A DNA stretch of 64,000 nucleotides from Spirochaetia bacterium 38H-sp (GTDB lineage: Bacteria > Spirochaetota > Spirochaetia > Winmispirales > Winmispiraceae), in the NCBI GenBank assembly GCA_039023545.1, contig JBCHKQ010000001.1, forward strand, positions 682,001 to 746,000, read 5' to 3'. A model generated the notes under the pieces. That model was not told where the DNA came from. It searched no databases and worked only from the letters and a program-made list of their open reading frames with translations. The position numbers and the translations under genes are program-made. Below are positions 7,676 to 16,759 of this stretch, one piece after another. Positions within the stretch are counted from its first letter, which is position 1. The number at the start of each line of letters is the position of its first letter.

Positions 7676-9004
7676 ATGCATAAATCTTTTCCGGATGATT
7701 TTCTATGGGGTGTTGCGACTGCAAGTTATCAGGTGGAGGGTGCTACGGATGTGGACGGGAGAAGTCCTAGTATATGGGATACTTTTTCTTCTACTCCCGG
7801 TAAGGTTAAGTTTGGCCATACTGGGGAGAGATCTGCTCAGCAGTACTATAAGTATAAGGAAGATGTCAGGCTCATGGCAGAGCTTGGTGTGGGTTCTTAC
7901 AGGTTTTCTTTGTCCTGGCCAAGGATTATTCCGGCCAAGGATGGCAGGGTAAATCAAAAAGGGCTTGATTATTATAACAGGCTTATAGATGAGCTTTTAT
8001 CTTATGGTATAAAGCCTAATATTACTCTTTTCCATTGGGATTTACCTCAATATTTAGAGGATGATGGGGGTTGGTTAAACCGTGATACTGCTTATAGGTT
8101 TGCGGATTATGCCAAGGTTTGTTTTGATGCTTTTGGTGACAGAGTGGATATGTGGGCGACTCTCAATGAGCCTTCTGTTTTTACTGCTCTTGGTTATGGT
8201 ATGGGAGTGCATGCGCCGGGAAAGGCTGACTGGTCGCTTGTTCCCAAGGTGCAGCATAATTTGTATTTGGGACATGGTCTTGCTGTCAAGGCTTTTCGTG
8301 ATGGCGGATATAAAGGAAAGATTGGGATTGTTCAGGCAATAATGACAGGCCGTGCCGCTACCAACAGAGAAGAGGATCTCGAAGCTTTGGATGTATATCG
8401 TGACGGTGCAAGGATGTATATGGATCCTCTTTTTGGTAGAGGATATCCAGAGCGTTTACTAAAAAGACATAATATTACTATGGATATTGAGAATGATGAT
8501 CTTGAGATTATTTCTGCTTCCCTGGATTATCTGGGACTTAACTATTATTTTGAGCATGTTATCAAGGCTTCTGCTGATGATCCCAGGGGCTTTACCGAGG
8601 CAAAGACCCATTACAGGAGAACTGCTATGGGCTGGCCTGTTGTACCTCAAGGGCTTAAAAGACTTCTTCACTGGGTAAATGATAATTATTCTGTAAAAGA
8701 GATTTATATTACGGAGAATGGTGCAGCTTATAATGATGTTCTTGCCGAGGATATGGAGTCTGTACACGATGAAGAGCGTATAGAATATCTTAAGGGGCAT
8801 TTTAAGGCCTGTGCAGAATCTGTAAGAGAAGGGATTCCTTTAAAAGGGTATTTTCTCTGGTCATTCATAGATAATTTTGAATGGGCTTTTGGCTATACCA
8901 AGCGTTTTGGGATTGTTTACTGTGACTATCTGGATGGGAGAAGGGTTCCCAAGGATAGTTATTATTATTATAGAGAGGTAATCTCAGGTAACGAAGTTTT
9001 TTAG
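7676..9004 (+). CDS. Beta-glucosidase / 6-phospho-beta-glucosidase-fold hydrolase, family GH1
   Basis: A 442-residue cytoplasmic retaining beta-glycosidase with no signal peptide. The GH1 start signature 'FLWGVATASYQVEG' is at residues 9-22. The acid/base Glu165 is in 'TLNEPSVF' and the nucleophile Glu347 in 'YITENGAAYND'; the C-terminal 'WSFIDNFEWAFGY' forms the aglycone site. The Trp-Ala region and absence of the phosphate-binding Ser-Lys-Tyr pattern favour a free-sugar beta-glucosidase over a 6-phospho enzyme. GGAGG precedes the ATG. It is followed after 10 bases by the GH94 phosphorylase, suggesting breakdown of imported beta-glucan oligosaccharides under the divergent AraC regulator. Confidence 0.93.
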   Translation: MHKSFPDDFLWGVATASYQVEGATDVDGRSPSIWDTFSSTPGKVKFGHTGERSAQQYYKYKEDVRLMAELGVGSYRFSLSWPRIIPAKDGRVNQKGLDYYNRLIDELLSYGIKPNITLFHWDLPQYLEDDGGWLNRDTAYRFADYAKVCFDAFGDRVDMWATLNEPSVFTALGYGMGVHAPGKADWSLVPKVQHNLYLGHGLAVKAFRDGGYKGKIGIVQAIMTGRAATNREEDLEALDVYRDGARMYMDPLFGRGYPERLLKRHNITMDIENDDLEIISASLDYLGLNYYFEHVIKASADDPRGFTEAKTHYRRTAMGWPVVPQGLKRLLHWVNDNYSVKEIYITENGAAYNDVLAEDMESVHDEERIEYLKGHFKACAESVREGIPLKGYFLWSFIDNFEWAFGYTKRFGIVYCDYLDGRRVPKDSYYYYREVISGNEVF

Positions 9005-9014
9005 GAGGGAAATA

Positions 9015-11432
9015 ATGGAATACGGACATTTTGAGGGACGGGAGTATGTTATTACCAATCCCCATACTCCTGTAAAGTGGATTAACTACATAGGTACTAT
9101 AGATTTTGGTGGTTATGTCGACCATACGGGTGGTATGCTTCTGTGTAAGGGTGATCCGGCTGTAAATAGGATAACCAAGTATATAACCCAAATGCCTGCT
9201 TCTGATTTTAAGGGATCCACGGTTTATATCAGGGCTAATATAGACGGAAAAACCGTAATATATTCTCCTTATTATGTTCCTACTTTACATGAGTATGATT
9301 TATACGAGTGTCGAGTAGGGTTGGGATATTCCAGGTTTATAATGGAATATAAAGGCATAAGAACAGAAATAACCGTGTTTGTTCCGGATGGGGAGTCTGT
9401 TGCAATACAGGATATAAAGATAAAGAATATTGGTAATAAAAGAATAGAGAGCTTGGATGTTATTCCTGTAGTGGAGTATTCTCACTTTGACGCTCTTAAG
9501 CAGCTTACCAATGCTGACTGGGTTCCTCAGACTATGACGAGTAAGGCTATTGGCAAACCTGGCGACCTTCTTGTTCTTCGTCAGTGTGCTTTTATGATGG
9601 TTGGAGTGGCAGAAAATTTCTTTACTTCCAATAGACCTGTTTCTTCTTATGAAGCTGACAGAAAACTTTTTCTTGGAAAGAATGAGTATGGGACATGGGC
9701 AATGCCTGCTTCTCTGGAGAAGGACGAGTTCTCTTCTCAGGATATATTGAGAGGAGATAACGTAGGTGCCCTGATGCATCATCTAGGTGCTTTAGAGAAG
9801 GGTGCGGAGGATCGTATTATTGTCCAGTTGGGACAGGTTGAGTCCGTAGAATCTTCTATGGCACTTATAGATAGGTTTAGAAAAGAAGAAGAAGTCGATA
9901 AGGCTCTTGCTGATATAGAAAAGTTCTGGGAAGATTTCTTGTCCGTGTGTCATGTGGAAACCGGGGATGAGGATTTTGATACTCTTATCAATACTCATAA
10001 TCCCAGGCAGTGTTTTATTACTCTCAATTGGTCAAGATATCTGTCTTATTATCAGCTGGGATACGGTGCAAGAGGCATAGGAGTGCGAGATTCCAGCCAG
10101 GATGTTATGGCTGTCATAGCTGGAGCTCCTGATAGGGCTAGAAGGCTCCTTGAGATGATAATATCAGTACAATGCAGAGACGGTTCTTCCATGCATCAGT
10201 TTAACCCCAAGACTATGATTGCTTCCAATGGCGATGCACATGAGATGGATGATAGGCCGGATTACTATGGTGATGACCATCTTTGGCTTATTTTGGCTGT
10301 TTCTCAGTATCTTAAGGAAACAGGGGATTATGATTTTCTCAAAAAGGAAATCCCGTTTTACGAAAAGGATAAACAAGGTAATCCTGTAGAAAAGGCTACT
10401 GTTCTGGAACATCTTGAGAGGGCTTTGGAGTTTACAAAGACTCATACTGGTAAGCACGGTCTTCCTCTTCTTGGATTTGCGGATTGGAACGATACTGTCA
10501 ACTTGAGAACAGGTGCTGAGTCTGTTTTTATAGCACATCAATTTTCTCTTGCGTCAAGAGAAATGGCTGAGCTTTTCTCTTATCTGGGAGATAATGAAAA
10601 GTCACAAAAGTATCTGTCTTATGCAGAAGAGATGAAAGAGACAGTAAACAGAGAAGCCTGGGATGGTAAGTGGTATGTTAGGTATTTTGATTATGATGGG
10701 AGTCCCATAGGAAGCAATAAGAATGATAAAGGAAAGATATATACCAATGCTCAATCATGGGCTGTTATGAGTGGTAATGCGGATGGACAGAGGGCAAAGA
10801 CAGCTTTGGAGTCAGTGTATGAGCTTCTTAATACTCCTTATGGAATCAAACTCAGTATGCCGGGATATGACCACTATGATCCTAATATAGGAGGGGTAAG
10901 TACATATCCTCCCGGTGCAAAAGAAAACGGAGGGATATTTCTCCATGCTAACCCGTGGGTTATGATAGCAGAGACTATAGTAGGTAACGGCGATAGGGCA
11001 TATCAGTATCATTCTCAGCTTAATCCTATAAAGAAGAATAATGATATAGATACTTATGAGGTTGAGCCTTATGTCTTCTGCCAGAATATTCTCTCCAATG
11101 AGCATCCCAATGCAGGCCTGGGGAGGAACAGCTGGTTGAGTGGAACATCCAGTTGGATGTATCAGGCAGCAACTCAGTATATGCTTGGTATAAGGCCTTC
11201 TCATTATGGGCTTGTAATAGATCCATGTATCCCCTCTTCCTGGGATAAGATATCTATCAAGAGAAGGTTTAGGGGCAAGGTTTATAATATTATCATTAAG
11301 AATCCTGCCGGCGTATCAAAGGGTATCAAATCATGCACTCTTGATGGCAAAGGCATAGAAATAGGCGATGGAAAAGTTATCATACCTGTTCCTTCTTCTG
11401 CGGAGTGTAATGTAGAAGTAGTACTGGGGTAA
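9015..11432 (+). CDS. GH94 disaccharide phosphorylase (cellobiose phosphorylase-like)
   Basis: An 805-residue enzyme, the usual length for GH94 phosphorylases. These split a beta-linked glucose disaccharide with phosphate to alpha-glucose 1-phosphate plus free sugar, saving ATP. The N-terminal 'YVITNPHTPVKWINYIGT' (11-28) is typical. 'GARGIGVRDSSQDVM' (about 351-365) and 'GSSMHQFNPKT' (390-400) form the sugar and phosphate site, and 'FADWND' (488-493) carries the catalytic acid. Cellobiose is the likely substrate given the adjacent GH1, but laminaribiose or another beta-glucobiose cannot be excluded. GGAGG precedes the start, 10 bases after the GH1 stop. Confidence 0.85.
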   Translation: MEYGHFEGREYVITNPHTPVKWINYIGTIDFGGYVDHTGGMLLCKGDPAVNRITKYITQMPASDFKGSTVYIRANIDGKTVIYSPYYVPTLHEYDLYECRVGLGYSRFIMEYKGIRTEITVFVPDGESVAIQDIKIKNIGNKRIESLDVIPVVEYSHFDALKQLTNADWVPQTMTSKAIGKPGDLLVLRQCAFMMVGVAENFFTSNRPVSSYEADRKLFLGKNEYGTWAMPASLEKDEFSSQDILRGDNVGALMHHLGALEKGAEDRIIVQLGQVESVESSMALIDRFRKEEEVDKALADIEKFWEDFLSVCHVETGDEDFDTLINTHNPRQCFITLNWSRYLSYYQLGYGARGIGVRDSSQDVMAVIAGAPDRARRLLEMIISVQCRDGSSMHQFNPKTMIASNGDAHEMDDRPDYYGDDHLWLILAVSQYLKETGDYDFLKKEIPFYEKDKQGNPVEKATVLEHLERALEFTKTHTGKHGLPLLGFADWNDTVNLRTGAESVFIAHQFSLASREMAELFSYLGDNEKSQKYLSYAEEMKETVNREAWDGKWYVRYFDYDGSPIGSNKNDKGKIYTNAQSWAVMSGNADGQRAKTALESVYELLNTPYGIKLSMPGYDHYDPNIGGVSTYPPGAKENGGIFLHANPWVMIAETIVGNGDRAYQYHSQLNPIKKNNDIDTYEVEPYVFCQNILSNEHPNAGLGRNSWLSGTSSWMYQAATQYMLGIRPSHYGLVIDPCIPSSWDKISIKRRFRGKVYNIIIKNPAGVSKGIKSCTLDGKGIEIGDGKVIIPVPSSAECNVEVVLG

Positions 11433-11447
11433 AATAGGGAGTATGCA

Positions 11448-11765
11448 ATGGCAAAACTGCCACATGCAGCACTTTTAAAGCAGGCTTACCGCATGGATGC
11501 GGTAAGCCTGCATAATTCTCTCATGCGTTCCAGTGATCATGAGCTTGCTATTGTCTTTCTGCATCTTGGCGATAGAGAAAAGGATTATTTTTTATCTGTG
11601 TTAAGCCCAGAAAAAAAGAGACGGGTTGAAAACTTGTTGGCACGTCTTTCTCATGTTCTTATTCCGTATGATATTTATAAAGAAGCAGTAAAACTATTGA
11701 TTATGAGGCTCGGAGGAGAAAACCCTCCTCCGCTTCCCCAATATTACAGACCTAATAGGAGTTAA
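11448..11765 (+). CDS. Small FliG-like helical protein, function unknown
   Basis: A 105-residue soluble helical protein, 15 bases downstream of the GH94 gene with GGGAG before its ATG, so probably co-transcribed. The central '[38 protein letters not shown]' region has the spacing of the armadillo-like motif of flagellar switch protein FliG (residues alternating A-I-L, then L-P/S-E). It lacks the charged FliG C-domain. It may be a diverged FliG-type fragment linked to motility or a spirochaete-specific protein. Its stop overlaps the stop of the converging chemoreceptor gene. An unusual perfect inverted repeat lies within the coding sequence (separate entry). Confidence 0.6.
   Translation: MAKLPHAALLKQAYRMDAVSLHNSLMRSSDHELAIVFLHLGDREKDYFLSVLSPEKKRRVENLLARLSHVLIPYDIYKEAVKLLIMRLGGENPPPLPQYYRPNRS
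11480..11511. repeat. Perfect 15-base inverted repeat inside a coding region
   Basis: GCAGGCTTACCGCAT is followed by GG and the exact reverse complement ATGCGGTAAGCCTGC. It encodes about residues 12-21 of the small FliG-like protein. With only two unpaired central bases it would extrude as a strong cruciform, or as an RNA hairpin that could stall or attenuate transcription. Confidence 0.8.
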
Positions 11766-13660
11766 TCCACAGTATTGTTGTCCACTCTAAATGTTTCTAC
11801 AACTCCATGAAGCTTTGACATTCTGTCTCTGCTCTCCTGTGCAAGATCACTTATTGTATTTACTGCCTGAAGTATTTCCTTTGTTCCTCTTTCTATCTCC
11901 GTAAGTCCCCTCGATACTTCTGTTGATATGCTTCTGGAACCCTCTGCTGCCTGATATATCTCCTGAGCACCTTTTGTCATCTGTCCTGCTTCTTCTTCTA
12001 TCTGTTGAGTAATTGCAGATATTTTATGTGTTGTCTCAAGTATGGCCGTACTTGCCGTACTTAATTCTGTCATGCTGCTTGCGATCTCCTCTAATGCGGT
12101 AGCAAAATCCATGACTTCTTTATTGATGTTTTCAAAAGAACTGTGGCTTTCCTCGCTTGAATGCAGTGCGTCCTGTATTCTGTCCGTTATTCTTCCAAGG
12201 GATTGTCCTATTCTGCTGGCATGTTCTCCCGTAGATTCTGCCAGTTTCCTTATTTCTTCCGCAACAACTGCAAAACCGCGCCCTGCATCTCCTGCATGTG
12301 CACTTTCTATTGCGGCATTCATTGACAAAAGGTTTGTCTGCTCCGCAACAGTATCTATTATCTGGATTATCTCCTGTATATCCGATATTTCTCTGTATAT
12401 TGATACTATTATATCGTTGGTATTGCTGAGTTTTTCTCCCCCGTCTCGTATTGTTTCAAGAAGCTTATTTGCTCTTTCTTTTCTATCCTTCGCCAAGTTT
12501 GCCACATGATGTACGGATGCATTCATCTCTTCTATTGCAGTTGAGCTTTCTGCTATGTTTTGAGCTTGATAGGATATGTTTTTTACGGTATCTTCTATGT
12601 TGTTCCTTATATTTTTTATGGCTTCAGTGGTCTTTTCCACATTGATATCAAGTCTGTCAAATTGCTTCTTTATAGATTCTATGTTAGCACTTATTTGGTT
12701 AAGAGCCGATGCCGACTCGGTAGAACCACCTGCAAGGATATCCTTGAGCTCTTCTACATTAATTGCTGCTTCTTGTACTGATATGAGGAATTCTTTGATA
12801 GTCTCAAGCACATTGGTGATATGACCGGCAAGATCTCCTAGCTCGTCCTGTGTTTTTGCCATGGCTCCTTCTGTGAGTTCCAATATAGTTTTTGATGATA
12901 AGTCTCGTTCTTTGATTTTACCCATGATTTGTTCTATTCTTCTTATCCTTGTTGCAAGAGAGCCACTCATCTTGTAGATAAGAACTGCGGAGATTATTAT
13001 GAGTATTGATGCAAGAACTATAAGGATGGTTTGAGTGGTTTGTTCTATGGCTGCAACCTGTTGTTCTACCGTTTCTACAAGCTTTCCTATGCGTGTAGTA
13101 ACGAAGGTTTCTGAGGATCTAATTGCCAATTGCACCTGTTTTATTGCCTGACTCACTTTTAATAAATCGGATGGGTTAGGATTTTTTTTCTGATAGAGAT
13201 AGATCTGTATCTGCATAAGTCCGCGTTTCTGAGCATTTTCTATTGTTTTTGACTCTGCTATGCTCTTTATAAGACCATCTATCAATGTAAAGCTTACAAC
13301 ACTAGAGTTCCACATAGCTGATATTTTTTCTATTTCATCCTGAGTATCTCTTGGTAAATATTTTCTTGCCTTTGTGTTGCTGAGTTCTATAAGAAGATTG
13401 GTTGTCGTGTCCTTTTGTTTTCTCCATTCTGAGAGAATGGTATCTATATATGCATCTTGTCTTATTTCTGTATCATAGGCCAATAAATCCTTGCTTTTTG
13501 ATATATAGTCTTGTGTGTTTTTTAGTACTTTATATGACCTTTTCTGTAATTCCAATAAATTGGATACAATTTTATTTCTTATGATAGTTCCTGCTGTTAT
13601 TGCTATCATGGTAAGTGCTACCAGTATAAGGAGAATATACAATCTTGTTTTTAGCTTCAT
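11762..13660 (-). CDS. Methyl-accepting chemotaxis protein
   Basis: A 632-residue transmembrane chemoreceptor. Membrane segments at about residues 7-27 and 212-230 flank a helical periplasmic sensor of roughly 185 residues. A HAMP-like linker and long coiled-coil methylation helices follow. The signalling hairpin is at about 436-470, with the conserved '[35 protein letters not shown]' pattern that contacts CheA and CheW. The C-terminus ends in a helix without a clear CheR-binding pentapeptide. It is divergent from the FecR lipoprotein. The ligand is unknown; the carbohydrate neighbours make a sugar plausible but this is inference. Confidence 0.95.
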   Translation of the reverse strand: MKLKTRLYILLILVALTMIAITAGTIIRNKIVSNLLELQKRSYKVLKNTQDYISKSKDLLAYDTEIRQDAYIDTILSEWRKQKDTTTNLLIELSNTKARKYLPRDTQDEIEKISAMWNSSVVSFTLIDGLIKSIAESKTIENAQKRGLMQIQIYLYQKKNPNPSDLLKVSQAIKQVQLAIRSSETFVTTRIGKLVETVEQQVAAIEQTTQTILIVLASILIIISAVLIYKMSGSLATRIRRIEQIMGKIKERDLSSKTILELTEGAMAKTQDELGDLAGHITNVLETIKEFLISVQEAAINVEELKDILAGGSTESASALNQISANIESIKKQFDRLDINVEKTTEAIKNIRNNIEDTVKNISYQAQNIAESSTAIEEMNASVHHVANLAKDRKERANKLLETIRDGGEKLSNTNDIIVSIYREISDIQEIIQIIDTVAEQTNLLSMNAAIESAHAGDAGRGFAVVAEEIRKLAESTGEHASRIGQSLGRITDRIQDALHSSEESHSSFENINKEVMDFATALEEIASSMTELSTASTAILETTHKISAITQQIEEEAGQMTKGAQEIYQAAEGSRSISTEVSRGLTEIERGTKEILQAVNTISDLAQESRDRMSKLHGVVETFRVDNNTVD

Positions 13661-13800
13661 TTTTACTCCTTTTGATTTTCCCTGTATCAGCCTAAATTAT
13701 AGAATAGATTTTAAAATCTCACAAGTTTAAAATAGAAATAGATTTATATACCATGTTCTTCAGTCAGGAAAACAGAATTGTGGTTATTATTTAAAAAAGA

Positions 13801-13809
13801 TGCTATAAT
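13801..13809 (+). promoter_or_regulatory. Extended -10 promoter of the FecR-PEGA lipoprotein
   Basis: TGC-TATAAT is a perfect -10 hexamer with the upstream TG of an extended -10. It lies 32 bases before the start codon. No good -35 is present at 17 bases, as is common for extended -10 promoters. Confidence 0.5.
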
Positions 13810-13840
13810 ATAACAATAAAGAGGTCTCAAGGAGCCCTGT

Positions 13841-16675
13841 ATGAAAAAAATGTATCTTCTGTTGGTTATTTTCACCATTATCTTACTCTTTTCCTGTTCT
13901 AAAACAGATAAAGAAAGTATTTCTCAACCTGTGGTAGAGGAAACACCAGTAGAGGAGATAAGTCTCCCCGAGACAGGCGAAGTCAGTGTTATATATGTGG
14001 AAGGTAATGTGTACTACAAACAGGATGAAAACTGGGAACCTGTTTTCATAGGTGATATTCTTACTCTTGGAGATGAGATCAAAACAGAGGACGGTATCTG
14101 CGAACTCCAGTTTGGAGAAAGAGCTGTAGTAAGGCTGGATTATAACACTGTTGTTGCGATGGAGAGGCTTGTTGGTTCTGGCGGGGATATGGATGCCAGA
14201 GTAGGGGTTTCTGAAGGTTCTCTTGTTGCCAAGGTAGAAAAACTTGTGGGAAACGAGCGTTTTAAGGTCAGGACTCCTACTACAACATGTGGAGTAAGAG
14301 GAACAGCGTTTAGAGTCAAGACGGATAAAGAGGGAAAAACTCAACTTGCTGTAAAAGAAGGAGCTGTAAGGGTCATACCTGCTCCTATTGATATGGATGT
14401 TGTAAAAGATAAAGCCGAGATAGCAGGTGAGGAAATGGTCGCTCTTGTAGCAGAAATAGAGGATAATGCACCTCTTGTTCTGCCCGATCAGGAAATAAAA
14501 ATAGAACCGGAAGAAGCAAAACAGACAGCAGAAGTAATTGCAAAAGTAAAGGCCGTAGTCAATTCGGAAGCCATAAAGAAAGCAAACGACAATCCGGAGA
14601 AAAAAGAGATCCTTGATAAGATAGAAAAACAGGACATGGAGCTTGTGGAACCGGCAGAACCTGTAAAAGCAGTAGAGAGTGCTGTATCTGAGAATATATC
14701 CGTGAGCCGGGATGAGATAAAAAAATCGTCCGTATATTTTGCTTCTGTAAAAGAGGATATAAATCCAATATCGGATGAACACAAAGAAGCTCTTGAAGCA
14801 GCAGATGAAATGAAGGTTTATGCAGCTGTTGAGATAGAAAAAGAGCAGAAAAAACCCGTGGCTTTCCTGCTGGAAGTAGAGCCGCGTGATTCTGAGATCA
14901 TTATCAATGGGATAGGCAAAATATCTGGAGGAAAGTTCCAGAAACTCTTTGATCCAGGAACGTCCTTATCTGTAAGTATAAGAAGAGAAGGATATATTGG
15001 CCAGACTCTGGATATAGACCTGCCTGATAGTGGAGGAAAATCCATAAAAGTAAAGCTTAAAAAAGAAGAAAAACCTCTTATGGATATTATGCTCAAGGCA
15101 GAACCTTCTGATGCCAGAATATTTATAAACAATAAGAATGTTGCGCAAGGGGAATACACGTCAAAAATCAAAAAAGGTGAAAAACTCAGTGTAAGAATTG
15201 AGAAAGAAGGATATAGGACAGAAACACTGCAGCTTGATGTCAGCAATAATATAAGTAAAAAAATAGTACTTGTTCCTGAGGAAAAATCGCTAAGCATAAG
15301 ACTTACTGTAGAACCTACAGAAGCAGAAATATACATAGGTGATGAGCTTGTTGGCAAAGGCTTTGCTGAGATATCCGGAAAAAAGGGAGATAGCCTCAAC
15401 ATAGAAGTAAAAGCCAATGGATATCAACCGGAGAGATTAAGCTTGGAGCTTGCAGATAATCTGCCTGCAGAAAAAAAGATAGTGCTCAAAAAGCAAAGAG
15501 AATCTATCAAAGTCAAGGTTTCTCCAGAAGATGCAAAGATTTTTCTAGGTAAAAGAGAAGTAGGTACGGGAGAAGCAGATATAAAACCTGATTCTAACAA
15601 TATTGAGCTCATAGTAAAGCGTCCGGGCTATGCTCCCCATGCGTTTAATCTATCGGAGACCCAAGAAGATATTATAAACGTAGTACTTACTCCCAGACCG
15701 CTTGTTGCGTCAAAGCAAATACCAGGTGCAAAAACCTTTGTAAGGAGCATAGTAGGAAACAGAGGCACGATTATTGGTGTGGACAAGACAGGAACAATAT
15801 GGGCTGTGTCTTCTGAAGGAAGGTTGTTGTGGAGTTTTCCAACCAAGAACAATAATAACGAAAACATTTTGCCTGTTATAAATAAAGACAGAGTGTATGT
15901 CTCTGGTCCCAAAGAATTTGTCATACTTGACATTATCTCCGGTGCACCTGTTTACAGACAGGACCTTACCGGCAAAGCTGCACATATCTTTGGTCGTCAT
16001 ATTGTAGCGGATGAAAATATACTCCTTTATCCCGAGGATGACAGACTGCTTGTACTCAATGCTAGCACTGGGCAGAAACACAGAGAAATATCTCTGCCTG
16101 AGTCTTCCAGAATGTCCCCTGCTATAATAAACGGCTACGCCTATATCGTTACCGAGCGAGGGAAGCTGCTAAAAATATCCCTCAAAGACAACAATATCGA
16201 GAGTGTGGATACAAGCCTTGTCCAGCCAGTCGCAATAAGCCCAGTAGTAAAGGGAGATAGCCTTTATGTGATTGACAGACGTGGAACCCTTATGAGTCTG
16301 GATACTAAGAGCCTATCCCTATCGTGGAAGAACAAGATAACAGGGGATTTGAGCAGCTTCACAGAACCAGTTGTAGGAGAAAAAATATATATCTTTAATG
16401 AACATAAAATTTATGCGGTTTCTCCTGCTGACGGAAAAGTTTCTTATACCATTTCCGGAGCAGCAGCTTCCCCAGCCATAACCGGCAGCTTACTTGTATA
16501 TCCCTCAGAAGACGGAAAGCTCAAGCTTTGCGAGCAGTCAAGCGGTGCAACCCTAGCCGAGCTTTATATGGGAGAAGCAGCTAGTGCTGCCCCGCATGCA
16601 AGGGGAGAGTGGATATACGTACCTACAGCCAGCGGAAAAATATACATATATAACATTGCACATTATTTAAAATAA
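13841..16675 (+). CDS. Lipoprotein with FecR domain, four PEGA repeats and a PQQ-like propeller
   Basis: A 944-residue envelope lipoprotein (lipobox LFSC, Cys19). Residues about 47-180 form a FecR domain, with its signature 'TPTTTCGVRGTAFRV' at 146-160. A charged helical linker (about 200-335) follows. Four PEGA-type modules lie at about 342-395, 416-465, 487-537 and 556-605; each has an 'EP..A.I.I' strand and ends with 'R.EGY'. From about 625 onward are PQQ/WD-like blade repeats ('GTIWAVSSEGRLLWSF', 'GTLMSLDTKSLSLSWK'). FecR and PEGA modules bind peptidoglycan or carbohydrate in other proteins. A scaffold or sensor in the envelope is likely, but no enzyme activity is visible. AAGGAG precedes the ATG. 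Confidence 0.85.
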   Translation: MKKMYLLLVIFTIILLFSCSKTDKESISQPVVEETPVEEISLPETGEVSVIYVEGNVYYKQDENWEPVFIGDILTLGDEIKTEDGICELQFGERAVVRLDYNTVVAMERLVGSGGDMDARVGVSEGSLVAKVEKLVGNERFKVRTPTTTCGVRGTAFRVKTDKEGKTQLAVKEGAVRVIPAPIDMDVVKDKAEIAGEEMVALVAEIEDNAPLVLPDQEIKIEPEEAKQTAEVIAKVKAVVNSEAIKKANDNPEKKEILDKIEKQDMELVEPAEPVKAVESAVSENISVSRDEIKKSSVYFASVKEDINPISDEHKEALEAADEMKVYAAVEIEKEQKKPVAFLLEVEPRDSEIIINGIGKISGGKFQKLFDPGTSLSVSIRREGYIGQTLDIDLPDSGGKSIKVKLKKEEKPLMDIMLKAEPSDARIFINNKNVAQGEYTSKIKKGEKLSVRIEKEGYRTETLQLDVSNNISKKIVLVPEEKSLSIRLTVEPTEAEIYIGDELVGKGFAEISGKKGDSLNIEVKANGYQPERLSLELADNLPAEKKIVLKKQRESIKVKVSPEDAKIFLGKREVGTGEADIKPDSNNIELIVKRPGYAPHAFNLSETQEDIINVVLTPRPLVASKQIPGAKTFVRSIVGNRGTIIGVDKTGTIWAVSSEGRLLWSFPTKNNNNENILPVINKDRVYVSGPKEFVILDIISGAPVYRQDLTGKAAHIFGRHIVADENILLYPEDDRLLVLNASTGQKHREISLPESSRMSPAIINGYAYIVTERGKLLKISLKDNNIESVDTSLVQPVAISPVVKGDSLYVIDRRGTLMSLDTKSLSLSWKNKITGDLSSFTEPVVGEKIYIFNEHKIYAVSPADGKVSYTISGAAASPAITGSLLVYPSEDGKLKLCEQSSGATLAELYMGEAASAAPHARGEWIYVPTASGKIYIYNIAHYLK

Positions 16676-16686
16676 AAAAATAACAT

Positions 16687-16727
16687 TATACCGAACGGGG
16701 CAGCCATCACAGGCTGCCCCTTTTTTT
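16687..16727 (+). terminator. Intrinsic terminator carrying the TATACCGAACG motif (element copy 3)
   Basis: TATACCGAACG (16687-16697) leads directly into the arms GGGGCAGCC (16697-16705) and GGCTGCCCC (16712-16720), then TTTTTTT. It begins 11 bases after the stop codon of the lipoprotein gene. This is a genuine rho-independent terminator that shares one constant end with the variable-stem family but lacks the TGCC...GGCA hairpin. Confidence 0.85.
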
Positions 16728-16759
16728 AAAGGGGCATATTATAGCATGATAGAATAGTT

